The translations under genes were made by a program, and so were the position numbers. A DNA stretch of 64,000 nucleotides, from the NCBI RefSeq assembly GCF_003340345.1, contig NZ_PPTQ01000017.1:1-64000 (forward strand). The letters are read 5' to 3'. A model generated the notes under the pieces. That model did no database searches and was not told the origin of the DNA. It saw nothing but the letters and a program-made list of their open reading frames with translations. The stretch is from Paraeggerthella hongkongensis (GTDB lineage Bacteria; Actinomycetota; Coriobacteriia; Coriobacteriales; Eggerthellaceae). Shown here one piece after another: positions 25,846 through 34,595 of the stretch. The stretch's first letter is position 1; every line of letters begins with the position of its first letter.

Positions 25846-26152
25846 GACGCCCGGAGACGAGCAAATAAAGGCGATTGCGACCGCTTTGACAATCTCCCCC
25901 GAGTCGCTGAGGGAAGTGCCCTTAGAATCCAGCAGGGAGGCCCTGGAGCTCCTCTTCAGGATCGCCGACGAGTTCGGTCTGGAGCCTATGGAGGTCGACG
26001 GTATGTTCGTGCTGGGCTTCGACACCAAGGCAAAGAAGGCTCCCAAGCTCGACGCGGCGCTGCGCGCCTGGAAGTCCCAATGCGACAGGGTCGAGTCCGG
26101 AGAGATCACCGCCGAGGACCTCGAGCTCTGGAAGCTCGAATTCGGAGCGTAG
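25727..26152 (+). CDS. XRE-family transcriptional regulator (intact copy)
   Basis: A 141-residue regulator from the TTG at 25727 (AGGAGG five bases upstream). An XRE helix-turn-helix spans residues about 5-60 (LIKKYRKMRGMTQKQLAAEC through LGNRTPGDEQIKAIATALTI), and a C-terminal region (ALELLFRIADEFGLEPMEVD) follows, typical of phage-type repressors. It probably binds the GAACGGT palindrome in its own promoter and the related sites before the integrase operon. An upstream in-frame start at 25637 is inside the operator and unlikely. A terminator follows at 26180. Confidence 0.85.
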   Translation: MKTGDLIKKYRKMRGMTQKQLAAECGQTDSAIRNYELGNRTPGDEQIKAIATALTISPESLREVPLESSREALELLFRIADEFGLEPMEVDGMFVLGFDTKAKKAPKLDAALRAWKSQCDRVESGEITAEDLELWKLEFGA

Positions 26153-26179
26153 CCTCAACTGAAGACCATCATCCCAAAT

Positions 26180-26210
26180 GCCGTCGAGCCAAAGTGCCCG
26201 GCGGCGTTTT
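26180..26210 (+). terminator. Rho-independent terminator after the XRE gene
   Basis: GCCGTCG at 26180-26186 pairs with CGGCGGC at 26199-26205 (one G-T pair), followed by GTTTTC. It lies 28 bases after the XRE stop. Confidence 0.65.
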
Positions 26211-26524
26211 CTATTGCCCTGAAACGCCTCCTGAACCATTGTAGGTCGATAGTTCTATTGATTCGGATTTTCGAGCCCGAGCGCACCACCCGATTCGACC
26301 CAAAATAACGACCGAAAACGCACGGGGAATAGTTGCATCTGGAATAGTTTCCAAGCGATTTCCAGCCTATGAATTCTTCCCAAAACCCCGCTTTCGCAGG
26401 GTGTGCCCGAAAATTTATTCCCCTATCACGAACAGGGCTTTTGAAAAATAACGCTTCCCAAAACCCCGTTGATTCGGGATTGATTCGAATCAGCGGAAAT
26501 CGAGCCGTTTTCAGAGAAATAATA

Positions 26525-26782
26525 GTTGCAGGTGGCTTTGCGGATTATCACCAAGACTCAAATCCTACATAGGGTACATGCGGCCCCACAGCGACCGTCT
26601 GTCCACACCCCGCAGAATAAATCCTAATCAGAAAACAGCAGGTCAGATCACAAAAAGAGCCCCGATTCCTGTTGGAACCGGGGCTGATTCGGAAAATTTA
26701 TTCTCGTTTGTTGCAGGTGGCTTTGTAAACCCCGAAACGCTCTGAAACAAACTCGGGCGCTTTGAATGGTTGCAGGTGGCTT
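26525..26782 (+). repeat. Three GTTGCAGGTGGCTT repeats left of the 26.8-kb att site
   Basis: Exact copies at 26525-26538, 26710-26723 and 26769-26782, same orientation. They look like integrase arm-type or excisionase sites. The third runs into TGGCTTACGG, a 10-mer also tandemly repeated at 48161-48190. Confidence 0.65.
26658..26685 (-). terminator. Minus-strand hairpin terminator
   Basis: AGCCCCG/CGGGGCT arms with an inner TTCC/GGAA pair. On the minus strand it is followed by CTTTTTG. The gene it ends would lie to the right; none is intact there. Confidence 0.5.
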
Positions 26783-26799
26783 ACGGAAAAGTGATTCAG

Positions 26800-26820
26800 C
26801 CTACTCCCATTCAATTGTCG
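26800..26820 (-). other. Putative attachment site 1 (guaA 3'-end-like)
   Basis: Read on the minus strand the sequence encodes STIEWE-stop, close to the PATIEWE terminus that GMP synthase (GuaA) usually has. The 3' end of guaA is a known integration site for genomic islands. Related copies lie at 31988 and 38716. Repeats on both sides support an att site. Confidence 0.5.
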
Positions 26821-26912
26821 ATATTCAGGAGTACGTGAACTCAATGGGGTGTCAGACCTGCGATTATGTTTACTCACGGCACCGCAAAATCATCCCAAAA
26901 CCGGAACTCACT

Positions 26913-26934
26913 TGGAACTCAGCACTGAGTTCCA
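26913..26934. repeat. 22-bp perfect palindrome shared with the third att region
   Basis: TGGAACTCAG-CA-CTGAGTTCCA within a block of about 50 bp (26903-26952) that recurs at 38818-38867 with a few changes, including the following CACGCGATAGCG. The second copy has one mismatch in the palindrome. Confidence 0.7.
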
Positions 26935-26970
26935 CTTTAGCACGCGATAGCGCTGGAATGGTAACAGGTT

Positions 26971-27103
26971 ACCGGGGAGTAAATCCCTGATCAGCGGAAA
27001 CGTGAAACGATTGCGCGCAACTGAGCTCAAGCCGGAATTGACCCCCCCCCCAACACTCCCTGGGTTTTACCGGGGAGTAAATTTTCGCTACCAGGGAGTA
27101 AAT
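26971..27103 (+). repeat. Three ACCGGGGAGTAAAT repeats right of att site 1
   Basis: Copies at 26971-26984, 27069-27082 and 27090-27103 (the last has ACCAGG). Same orientation, no coding frame. Possibly arm-type binding sites paired with the left-hand family. Confidence 0.6.
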
Positions 27104-27261
27104 GCTCTGAGCTGGGAAAACAGTATTTGAGTCCTAGCGACCGAGTTCACGTTGAATAGTTCTGAAACGAAGGGGAGCAGAGGAGAATGGAATACCCGTC
27201 TGTCTGCTTTTCGCAATCAGGTCGCTGCAGAACGGTGAGAGCACAAAACTGGAATTTTCCT

Positions 27262-27534
27262 TTATAACTCATGATATCTCTCATATAGATGTCTTGCATG
27301 AATGTTACTCTCTACAACGGCGTTGAATTGCAATACTCTGAATCCGAGTTCACGTCCCATTTTCAAGCAATCCGTGACCAGTTGCTCCTCGATATGCTGT
27401 CCGCGCGCATCTGAAGAAACGGCATAACTTGCATTACAGATATGACCGCATCTTCCAACATTGTTCGGATGGAGAACATATGCACAGTGGGTTGTATATC
27501 CTCTTTGCGGTCGATTGCGAATTCCGCCTTGCAA
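27262..27534 (-). pseudogene. GNAT acetyltransferase fragment
   Basis: The frame contains CGHICNASYAVSSDARGQHI then EEQLVTDCLKMGRELGFRVL and QFNAVVESNIHARHLYERYH, the acetyl-CoA-binding and C-terminal core of a GNAT N-acetyltransferase. It stops right after HLYERYHEL, where an intact enzyme continues for 30-40 residues. No start with a ribosome site is present and the N-terminal third is missing. A 39-bp palindrome lies shortly upstream. Relic. Confidence 0.7.
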
Positions 27535-27605
27535 GTTACGTAGAAAATCAGTTAAAGGCTTTTGGCGGTCTGATTAATGAAACCAGAGGCTCCTGCGATT
27601 TATTT

Positions 27606-27644
27606 CTTGACTGAGTCACGCGAGTCTCGCGTGACTCAGTCAAG
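27606..27644. repeat. 39-bp almost perfect palindrome
   Basis: Nineteen-base arms (starting CTTGACTGAGTCACGCGAG) with a single central T at 27625. Both arms match exactly. It lies between two gene fragments and could extrude a cruciform. Confidence 0.9.
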
Positions 27645-27689
27645 ATTCAGTACTTTTCAGATAGTTTCCCCGGCTTGGCTGGCAATCCA

Positions 27690-27990
27690 GGCAGCCATCC
27701 GCTTTTTCGAACGCAAGGACTTCGAGTCTCTCGAGATAGGTTGGACTTCCCCAAGGGAACCACCCTTAACCTGATCGGCTGAGATGAGGACACCCTGGTC
27801 TTTATCGACGCCACTGCCATCGAGTCCGGCGAGAGCGGCAAGGTCTCCTGCAGCGACCTTGAGATTGCCGTGGCATCCTGGCTGGCAAGCAATTCGCCCG
27901 AGGACGATGTGTGGGTCCGCTTCGACATCATCGACATGCTGGTTGATAATAAAAAGATGGCCTTCTCTAATACGAAGAGGCCATCTAGGG
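27690..27990 (+). pseudogene. Second YraN/UPF0102-like remnant
   Basis: One frame reads AIRFFERKDFESLEIGWTSP and a second, after a frame change and a stop near 27781, reads DEDTLVFIDATAIESGESGK then VASWLASNSPEDDVWVRFDI. The order and spacing match the YraN-like gene at 7679-8068 (FLTRRGYEVLETEWTS, DEDTIVFCDVEARR, ARWLGEHADDPDL, IRFDN). At least two lesions make it non-functional. Confidence 0.6.
27954..27985 (+). terminator. Hairpin near the end of the YraN-like remnant
   Basis: AGATGGCC and GGCCATCT arms enclose about 16 bases. No clear T-run follows, so termination is possible but weak. Confidence 0.35.
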
Positions 27991-28015
27991 TGAGCGATGG
28001 GAGCGTTGTGCCTAT

Positions 28016-28243
28016 TTACCCACGAGGAGGAAAGGGGTCATTTCCGTGCGAGTCGCGTGCCCTAATCTTTCCGTCAACTCCGTGAATGTAGAGCTCGCTA
28101 CTTTGGTTACGACTGACGTTTCGGCCGATGCTAATTGCTTCGGCTTGGGTGTTGGTTACGCGGTATGCCCTTGACGCTCCTTCGGTCTTAACTTGCCAGG
28201 TTCCGTCGGAACGCCGTGTCACATGTTGATTTGTGGAAGCCAT
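28016..28243 (-). CDS. DUF2188 domain protein
   Basis: A 75-residue protein with the DUF2188 layout: an opening strand pair ending NQHVTRRSDGTWQVKTEGAS, a helix in NTQAEAISIGRNVSRNQSSE, and a closing LYIHGVDGKIRARDSHGNDP. GGAGG precedes the ATG. The family is small, widespread on islands and without a settled function. It is divergent from the AAA/S8 pair. Confidence 0.8.
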   Translation of the reverse strand: MASTNQHVTRRSDGTWQVKTEGASRAYRVTNTQAEAISIGRNVSRNQSSELYIHGVDGKIRARDSHGNDPFPPRG

Positions 28244-28327
28244 AGAGCCTCCTTCCTGTTGCCTCTGCGCGGAAGCAGATTTATAATGGCAACGGTTGAT
28301 TGTGTTTGCTCGATAATAGACTGCTGG

Positions 28328-28356
28328 AGCCCCGCTGCAACGGGGCTTCGTTTTTT
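28328..28356 (+). terminator. Strong rho-independent terminator
   Basis: AGCCCCG, a CTGCAA loop, CGGGGCT, then CGTTTTTT. It isolates the AAA/S8 operon from upstream plus-strand transcription. Confidence 0.75.
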
Positions 28357-28508
28357 GGCGGCTGGATAACGTTTAGCGCCATCAACTCGTCATCGCTCAG
28401 GATGAAGATACATCCTTCGATAAATAAAGTCAAGTCTAGTGTGTCCCAATATTGTAAAACTGTGTCCCGTATTGTACAATTCGAATTGGAAAGGAATAGG
28501 AGGAAGCC

Positions 28509-29552
28509 GTGAAGAAAAGAAACGTGATCAATCTGATTCGATACCATTCGGAGAGGAATGAGCCGGCATTTCGTGCCGAGGCTCTCGCTATCGCGCAGGA
28601 ATTCGACAAGGCTGGTGATGCACAGCTCGCCGAATACATCATGGCCCTTCTCTCCGACGCCAACACTTTCGTCCCTCAGATGGACGAGGCTCCGTGCTTC
28701 CTGAGCGCGGTAAGTCCCGCAGTGTCAGCGTTGCCCTTGCCGGAAGCCATCGCTTCAGACATATCAGGCATCACCAATGCCATTCGCGGTAATGTTGGAG
28801 TGAACAAATTTCTGTTCCAAGGACCTCCTGGCACAGGCAAGACCGAGGCCGCTAAACAGATTGCGCGAATCTTGAACAGGGACATGTTCATGGTCGACTT
28901 TGACCTGCTCATTGATAGTAAGCTTGGCCAAACCGGAAAGAACATCGACGCCTTATTCTCCGAGATCTCCAGCTTCAGGCACCCGGAAAGGGTCATCGTA
29001 TTGTTCGATGAGATAGATGCGCTTGCGCTAGATAGAAGCAGCAGCAACGACGTTCGCGAGATGAGCCGAGCCACCTCCATCCTCCTACGTGAACTCGATC
29101 GGCTGGATGACTCCATTGCCCTCATCGCAACCACCAACCTCTTCGATTCCTTCGATAGGGCGCTGGTCAGGAGGTTTGACGCATGCGTGAACTTTGATAG
29201 GTATTCGCAGGACGACCTTGTCGAGATCGCGGAAGTCATCGCAAACGAGCTGCTTCCACAGTTCAAGAATGCCGGCAGGGACATGCGACTTTTCAAGAAG
29301 ATCCTGTCGCTGTCCAACGGTCTCCCTTATCCAGGCGACCTCAGGAATATGATTAAGTCTGCTATAGCATTTTCTGATCCAGAGAGCGAGTACGACTACC
29401 TCAAGCGTCTGTACAGACAGCTCGCGAATTCCGCTGCCATCGATGTTGACGTATTGAAGGAACAGGGATTCACGGTCAGGGAGATGGAGAAGCTCACGGG
29501 TATTTCCAAAAGTACGCTTTCCAGACAGTTGAGTGGAGGAAGCGATGAGTAA
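28509..29552 (+). CDS. AAA+ ATPase of a two-gene ATPase/subtilase module
   Basis: A 347-residue AAA+ protein from a GTG with AGGAGG upstream. Walker A FQGPPGTGKTEAAKQIARIL near 103-122, Walker B VIVLFDEIDALAL near 164-176, sensor 1 ALIATTNLFDS, and arginine finger region DRALVRRFD near 216-224, as in FtsH/classic-clade AAA+ proteins. Residues 325-343 (FTVREMEKLTGISKSTLSRQ) form a C-terminal helix-turn-helix. It overlaps the S8 protease gene by eight bases. It may act as a sensor or gate that activates the protease; this is inferred from the pairing. Confidence 0.9.
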   Translation: MKKRNVINLIRYHSERNEPAFRAEALAIAQEFDKAGDAQLAEYIMALLSDANTFVPQMDEAPCFLSAVSPAVSALPLPEAIASDISGITNAIRGNVGVNKFLFQGPPGTGKTEAAKQIARILNRDMFMVDFDLLIDSKLGQTGKNIDALFSEISSFRHPERVIVLFDEIDALALDRSSSNDVREMSRATSILLRELDRLDDSIALIATTNLFDSFDRALVRRFDACVNFDRYSQDDLVEIAEVIANELLPQFKNAGRDMRLFKKILSLSNGLPYPGDLRNMIKSAIAFSDPESEYDYLKRLYRQLANSAAIDVDVLKEQGFTVREMEKLTGISKSTLSRQLSGGSDE

Positions 29553-31764
29553 CGCAATTCTGCAGTTGCGTGGCACCTTCAACCAAAAACGAAACTCGTC
29601 GCGTCCCGGCCCTCCGTCGCTTCCTGCCCGAAAAGCTGTGTCCTCTGAAAAGGTGAGGGCTCTTAGGGATTCCCTTGTCGGAATCCAGGAATACTGGGAG
29701 GGCTTCGAACATGATTATAAGCCCCTTGTTGCGATTCGTTATGAGAGGATCATCGCGAAGAGCGGTCGTGTGAGGAGGCTTCTGTCAGAGCCAGGACCAA
29801 GCTCGTCTAATAGCACTATCGTTGGAGCCAGGTTTCACGATAATGGCAAGTTCAGACAGCATGTGATCACCCACTGTGTAAGCGAGCGCTCTCTCGAGGC
29901 TGCCATCGAGGACCTGTCCAGCCTCGCTTCTTGCATTGATGCGCTGTGTGAAGGAGAGGTAACTCCGGACCGCCTGAAGGGGATCAATGAGCAGAAGGTT
30001 TCTTTCGAGCACCTGCCGTTGTCCAGAAGTGCTTTTTCTAGGCTCGTTGTTGACGTATGTCATGTCGAGCGTTTTGAACTGAACGTCCCTGAGGAGTCGA
30101 TCGAAGAAACGTCCATGGTCACCCTGTACAAGGGGACAGGCATTGATAATACGGAATTTCTCAGAGAAATTGGCGTGGCGGAACTGAACCTTCGTACCTA
30201 TGATGAATCTACTTACCTTTTGACTCCCGATCAGTACAGGCTTCTCTATAATGCAGCGCCTCAGCTGATTGCGATGGCGATAAAGGACATCAATGAGATT
30301 CCACGTGACGAGATTGTGGGGGATGAGAACGACTGCGGAATGATTCCGTCTCCTGGCAGTGAGCCATGGGTTGGCGTGTTCGATACCCCATTCGACGACA
30401 GGGTTTACTTTTCCGATTGGGTTAAAGCCACTGTCGAGGTCGACCCTGAGCTTATAGCTCCTGGTGACTATTCTCATGGAACCGGAGTGAGCTCCATCAT
30501 CGTAGATGGTCCTTCCCTGAATCCGGGGATAGATGATGGATGTGGACGTTTTCGTGTCCGCCATGTCGGCATCGCTGCAGGCGGGAAGTTCAGCTCCTTC
30601 ACAGTTGTCCGAGAAATCGAAAAGGCTGTCATCAGGTTTCCCGAGGTTAAGGTGTGGAACCTGTCCCTAGGGTCGTTCCTTGAATGTCCAGAGAACTTCG
30701 TCTCCGCAGAGGCTTCCGCCCTTGACAGAATCCAGGTGGAGCACGATGTGATTTTCGTAATCGCCGGCACAAACGATGAAAATTACTCAGGGGAAAAAAG
30801 GATCGGTCCGCCTGCTGACTCCGTCAACTCCCTTGTCGTGAACGCCGTGAGAATGGATGGCTCTCCTTGCTCCTACTCAAGGAAAGGCCCGGTGCTCTCG
30901 TTCTTCGCAAAGCCAGATGTCTGCTACTGCGGTGGCGATCGGGATCAGCCTATGTACGCCTGTCAGGAGCCGGGTAGGACGGCAATGGTTCTGGGAACTT
31001 CGTACGCCGCTCCGTGGATAGCAAGAAAGATGGCCTACTTGATCCATATTGTTGGGTTCAGTAGGGAGATTGCGAAAGCCTTGATTATCGACTCGGCTGG
31101 CGGTTGGAGACAAAGCGACAATCCTCATCATCTCGGTTACGGCGCCGTGCCTAAACGGATCGAGGATATTCTTTCGACTTCAGACGACGAGATTAAGTTC
31201 GTCCTGAATGGAACATCTGAACTGTTCGATACATACACGCATAACATTCCCGTGCCGGTCGTCCATGACAAGCATCCATATTATGCGAAGGCGACGCTTT
31301 GCTACTTCCCGCATTGCGAGCGAAGCCAGGGCGTTGACTACACGAGCACGGAGATCTCTATGACGTTTGGACGTCTGAATGGGGAGAAGATCCAGCCTAT
31401 CGACAACAATAGTCAAGACCTTGAGGGCTCTTTTACCTACGAGGAAGAGGCGAGAAAGTTCTTCCGCAAGTGGGATAACGTCAAGCGCATTGCGGAGGAA
31501 ATCAACCCCAGGGGACGGGGAAAGAAGAGCTACGAGAATGGGTTGTGGGGCATCAGCTTGAAAACCAAGGAACGACTTGACGAGAGTTTCGGCGAGAATA
31601 TGCGCTTCGGGCTCATTGTTACGCTGCATGCAATTGATGGCGTGAACCGTATTGATGATTTCATCCAACGGTGCTCTTTCCGTGCTTGGATCGTCAACAA
31701 AATCAACGTTGAGACGCAAGTGGATATCTTCAATACCGCAGAGCAGGAGATCGAATTTGAGTGA
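29545..31764 (+). CDS. Subtilisin-like serine protease (S8 family)
   Basis: A 739-residue protein from the ATG at 29545 with GAGGAAG upstream. There is no signal peptide, so it acts in the cytoplasm. The S8 triad is complete: Asp in WVGVFDTPFDD (about 279), His in DYSHGTGVSSIIVDG (about 310), Ser in LGTSYAAPWIARKMAYL (about 483), with the oxyanion Asn in VIAGTNDEN (about 408). An N-terminal region of about 260 residues and a C-terminal region of about 230 residues have no recognised domains and may sense or position substrates. Paired with an AAA+ ATPase in an island of defence genes, it is a good candidate for abortive proteolysis of host or phage proteins. Confidence 0.9.
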   Translation: MSNAILQLRGTFNQKRNSSRPGPPSLPARKAVSSEKVRALRDSLVGIQEYWEGFEHDYKPLVAIRYERIIAKSGRVRRLLSEPGPSSSNSTIVGARFHDNGKFRQHVITHCVSERSLEAAIEDLSSLASCIDALCEGEVTPDRLKGINEQKVSFEHLPLSRSAFSRLVVDVCHVERFELNVPEESIEETSMVTLYKGTGIDNTEFLREIGVAELNLRTYDESTYLLTPDQYRLLYNAAPQLIAMAIKDINEIPRDEIVGDENDCGMIPSPGSEPWVGVFDTPFDDRVYFSDWVKATVEVDPELIAPGDYSHGTGVSSIIVDGPSLNPGIDDGCGRFRVRHVGIAAGGKFSSFTVVREIEKAVIRFPEVKVWNLSLGSFLECPENFVSAEASALDRIQVEHDVIFVIAGTNDENYSGEKRIGPPADSVNSLVVNAVRMDGSPCSYSRKGPVLSFFAKPDVCYCGGDRDQPMYACQEPGRTAMVLGTSYAAPWIARKMAYLIHIVGFSREIAKALIIDSAGGWRQSDNPHHLGYGAVPKRIEDILSTSDDEIKFVLNGTSELFDTYTHNIPVPVVHDKHPYYAKATLCYFPHCERSQGVDYTSTEISMTFGRLNGEKIQPIDNNSQDLEGSFTYEEEARKFFRKWDNVKRIAEEINPRGRGKKSYENGLWGISLKTKERLDESFGENMRFGLIVTLHAIDGVNRIDDFIQRCSFRAWIVNKINVETQVDIFNTAEQEIEFE

Positions 31765-31987
31765 CAAGGACTGAGTGCTGCAGTGAGTTTTGACAGAGGA
31801 AAACAGCTAGAGAATATAGAGGGAGCGGCCGGCAATCAACCTTAGGTGCCGAAAGGATTGCAAAGAGATTCTGCTCCCAGTAAAGCGCGACGAGGCGATG
31901 AGGAAGTTCGAAGAGTATGGAAGCAATCAGCAAGTTGTTAGCGATACTGGGGATTCGGGGTTTCATTCAATTCGAAACCTTCTTAGG

Positions 31988-32011
31988 CTATTCCTACTCA
32001 ATCGTCGCAGG
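31988..32011 (-). other. Putative attachment site 2 (guaA 3'-end-like)
   Basis: The minus strand encodes GPATIE-stop-E-stop, that is PATIEWE with the Trp codon changed to TAG. It aligns base for base with site 1 (CTACTCCCATTCAATTGTCG against CTATTCCTACTCAATCGTCG). TGTAGTCA repeats cluster beside it. Confidence 0.5.
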
Positions 32012-32022
32012 ACCCGTTTCCG

Positions 32023-32327
32023 TGTAGTCAGCAGTGCGCGTGAGCTGGGGCTCCCTCTGCTCTCCTGTCGTGAAAACCATGTAGTCACCCTGTAGTCAGC
32101 GGTGACTACATACTCTGTAGTCACTTCAGGAGAGTATTTTTCACCCGACCGAAGAGTGACACGTTTGACCTGCGAAAACGTGGTTCGATTGCGCGCAACT
32201 GACTACATGAGAGGAAGCGGTGCCGACGGGGTGGGGCACTCCCCGACCCAAGAGTGACGATTTCCGAGTGAAGAGTAGCTGTCCTGAACTGCGGGGATTC
32301 GGCTTCACGGCACTGAAGCTGACTACA
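32023..32327. repeat. Seven TGTAGTCA octamers in both orientations
   Basis: Plus-strand copies at 32023, 32080, 32091 and 32116; inverted copies (TGACTACA) at 32103, 32200 and 32320. 32091-32110 contains an inverted pair. The stretch 32186-32202 (CGATTGCGCGCAACTGA) is identical to 27008-27024 near site 1. Confidence 0.75.
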
Positions 32328-32342
32328 TACCGAAAAACCCGA

Positions 32343-34238
32343 TTATTCAATCTCGCGTAGACCGAGGACCATGGCTAGCGTGTGCTTCACGTCAAACCCC
32401 AAGCTCCAGACGTGCTGAGCTAACCCATCTCCGCTAAATACGGGAGCGAGAATGTCAATGACATCCCCCTCGAAAGTGTACTTGCCTTTTGCCTTCTCTC
32501 TGGCCTCATGGCGGAATCGGCTATATTGTCCTGGGTCGGTAAAGTTCACAACAGCCGCACTGTCCCTGATTTCAAAGTTCACTCCTCCGAACCGCTCCCT
32601 CAGGTTTTCTAAGATTTCCACCGCTCCATTTGTATCCAGCGAAGGCCCAAGCGCTAAATCCCTTGCCTGCTCGTTTTTCTCAAGAAAGGCTTCAAGCGGC
32701 CAATCAGTAACATCACTGAGCTCTATGAAGTCCAGTAAGTCAAAAGAAACTAAGCGATTTCTGATATCTTCCTGCGGGTTAACAGCCGGCATTAAATAGA
32801 TTGCCATGCTGCGTGCAAGCCAAATTGCCGATTCTTCTGCGGAGAACGAATTCCACGGCTCCCTAATCGACTCCATTGCCTTGAGGAGCTCTACGCAGTG
32901 GTAGTCACCACAGGAGATAAAGTACTTCCGTGTCATTCCGTGTGTCGTCTCTGAATCGGCAATCGGATCGAGGGAGAATCTCCTCTCCGAGAGCCAGGCA
33001 TCCAGCCGCGCCCGCTGCTCTTCGGTAGGTCCGCTGTCATACGTAAACTGACGGTCGGGTCCGCTGACTGATTGGTAGACGTTCGACTCGTATTTGAACT
33101 TCTCTCTGCACATCTCGAGGAAGTAGATACTTTGCGCAGCGTGCAGAAAATTCTCGTCGGGGCGGAAGCGGATGTTGTGATGGTAGTTTAGGTTTATGGA
33201 CTGCCATTCCCCTATAGATAGGGTCTTCAAAAGCCGATCGGCCAAGATGGCTTCCTCAGCAGCCTGCCTGTAAATTCCTCCCTCGATAGATTGGAGCTCT
33301 TGTTTTGAAGGCCGGTGCTCGGCGATTTCTCTGTCGAGGGCGTCTTGCTTCATCTCTTCCAGTCGGGCTTCCCAGCCTGGCGCACGGCAATACCTTAGGC
33401 GGTCTTCCGCATCGGCAAGGGAATCCCTGTAAGTGCACGCGATCTTCTTCAATTCGCTTTCTGCGGAATCAATCGAAACGCGTTCACTCGGATTCTGGCG
33501 GACCATTCGCTCAACGAGGCCGTCGAGGTCGGACAGAAGCGGATACGCGTCTCCTATCCGCCTGAAGGCGCCTCCTCTCGGGACTTGCAGCGTGAAGAGC
33601 TCGTTCGTCATCAGCCCAAGGGCGAAGACGTCGGCGGCGGGTCCGACATCCTTCTGGTCCTCTCCCTTCATCTGCTCAGGAGCGAAATACGCTCTGTTCG
33701 CTAGCAGCTCCTTCGTCAGCGTCTTTACTGAACCGTCGAAATGCGCGATTCCGAAATCCGCTAAGACTAGGTGCGGTCCCTTTGGGTCGACAAGGACATT
33801 CTCTGGCTTGATGTCGCGATGCACCACGCCGTCGGCCTGAATTGAAAAAACGGCATCGTAGAGCTGGCTCAGGAGATTGAACTTCTGTTCTATGGGAACC
33901 CTCTCTGAAATCCAGTCTCTCAGGGTGCTCTCGAAGTACGGCATTACGTACTGAAGCTGCTTGCTGTCGGTATTCTTTCCCGTCGCCGTGCCTTTTTCCT
34001 CTGCGGATATGATTTGGATGACATGCTGCGAGCGGAATTTCCTGCAGTACTCGACTTCCTCCCGAAGGCGGTCGTTCTTGGTCTTGTTCTCCTTTTTATT
34101 TTCGTTGTAGAGCAGGATTGTCTTTATCGCATAGTGCTGACCTTTCGACTCTGCAAGGAGTACCGTGCCTTGCCCGCCCTGACCCAACTGTTTGATGATC
34201 CGATATGAGATGCCGTTAACATCGATTTCTTTTTCCAT
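32343..34238 (-). CDS. Cytoplasmic Ser/Thr protein kinase with large C-terminal region
   Basis: A 631-residue Hanks-type kinase starting at the ATG at 34238 (GGTGGAGG upstream). The kinase domain is complete: G-loop GQGGQGTV (19-26), AIK lysine at 39, catalytic loop HRDIKPEN (140-147), ADFG (160-163) and APEQ. No membrane segment or PASTA repeats are present. Residues about 280-631 match no family I know; they contain alternating helices. It is divergent from a HEPN-motif protein across a 357-bp gap. The kinase may phosphorylate and so restrain or trigger that partner, as kinases do in some phage-defence systems; this is inferred. Confidence 0.88.
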   Translation of the reverse strand: MEKEIDVNGISYRIIKQLGQGGQGTVLLAESKGQHYAIKTILLYNENKKENKTKNDRLREEVEYCRKFRSQHVIQIISAEEKGTATGKNTDSKQLQYVMPYFESTLRDWISERVPIEQKFNLLSQLYDAVFSIQADGVVHRDIKPENVLVDPKGPHLVLADFGIAHFDGSVKTLTKELLANRAYFAPEQMKGEDQKDVGPAADVFALGLMTNELFTLQVPRGGAFRRIGDAYPLLSDLDGLVERMVRQNPSERVSIDSAESELKKIACTYRDSLADAEDRLRYCRAPGWEARLEEMKQDALDREIAEHRPSKQELQSIEGGIYRQAAEEAILADRLLKTLSIGEWQSINLNYHHNIRFRPDENFLHAAQSIYFLEMCREKFKYESNVYQSVSGPDRQFTYDSGPTEEQRARLDAWLSERRFSLDPIADSETTHGMTRKYFISCGDYHCVELLKAMESIREPWNSFSAEESAIWLARSMAIYLMPAVNPQEDIRNRLVSFDLLDFIELSDVTDWPLEAFLEKNEQARDLALGPSLDTNGAVEILENLRERFGGVNFEIRDSAAVVNFTDPGQYSRFRHEAREKAKGKYTFEGDVIDILAPVFSGDGLAQHVWSLGFDVKHTLAMVLGLREIE

Positions 34239-34595
34239 GTGAACCTCCACCTAATGGGACAGGAGAACTGCATTTGATGAGCGATTTCAGAATTCTTTAA
34301 TTCTATTTCATCTCTTTGCATGGCCTTTGTTGACAGGAGCCTATTTACCCGGCTCGAACTTTTTGGCCGAATCGACTTGAAATCCAACCAACGCAATGAT
34401 ACGAATCAAGAATTCCTTGTCCGAAGGAACCACTGTACTCTGCGTGCATCTCGTCGATTGAAAGCCGCTGGACTGATTTTTCTCACAAGGGCTTCAGTGC
34501 GTGGGCGATTACTTCTTACCCGCGAGAAGCTGTCGTGAGAAAATTCGAAAAGCCAATACTCTGATTGACCGTTTTAATCGAATGGGAGCATAGCA
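34239..34595. promoter_or_regulatory. Divergent promoter region of the kinase and HEPN genes
   Basis: A 357-bp AT-richer gap between the two divergent genes. Open frames inside (for example 34320-34538) lack ribosome sites. It must contain both promoters; I cannot place boxes with confidence. Confidence 0.4.

Noticed and set aside
32080-32327. TGTAGTCA repeats as a CRISPR array
   Set aside because: Units are 8 bp, occur in both orientations and have irregular spacing; no cas genes are present.
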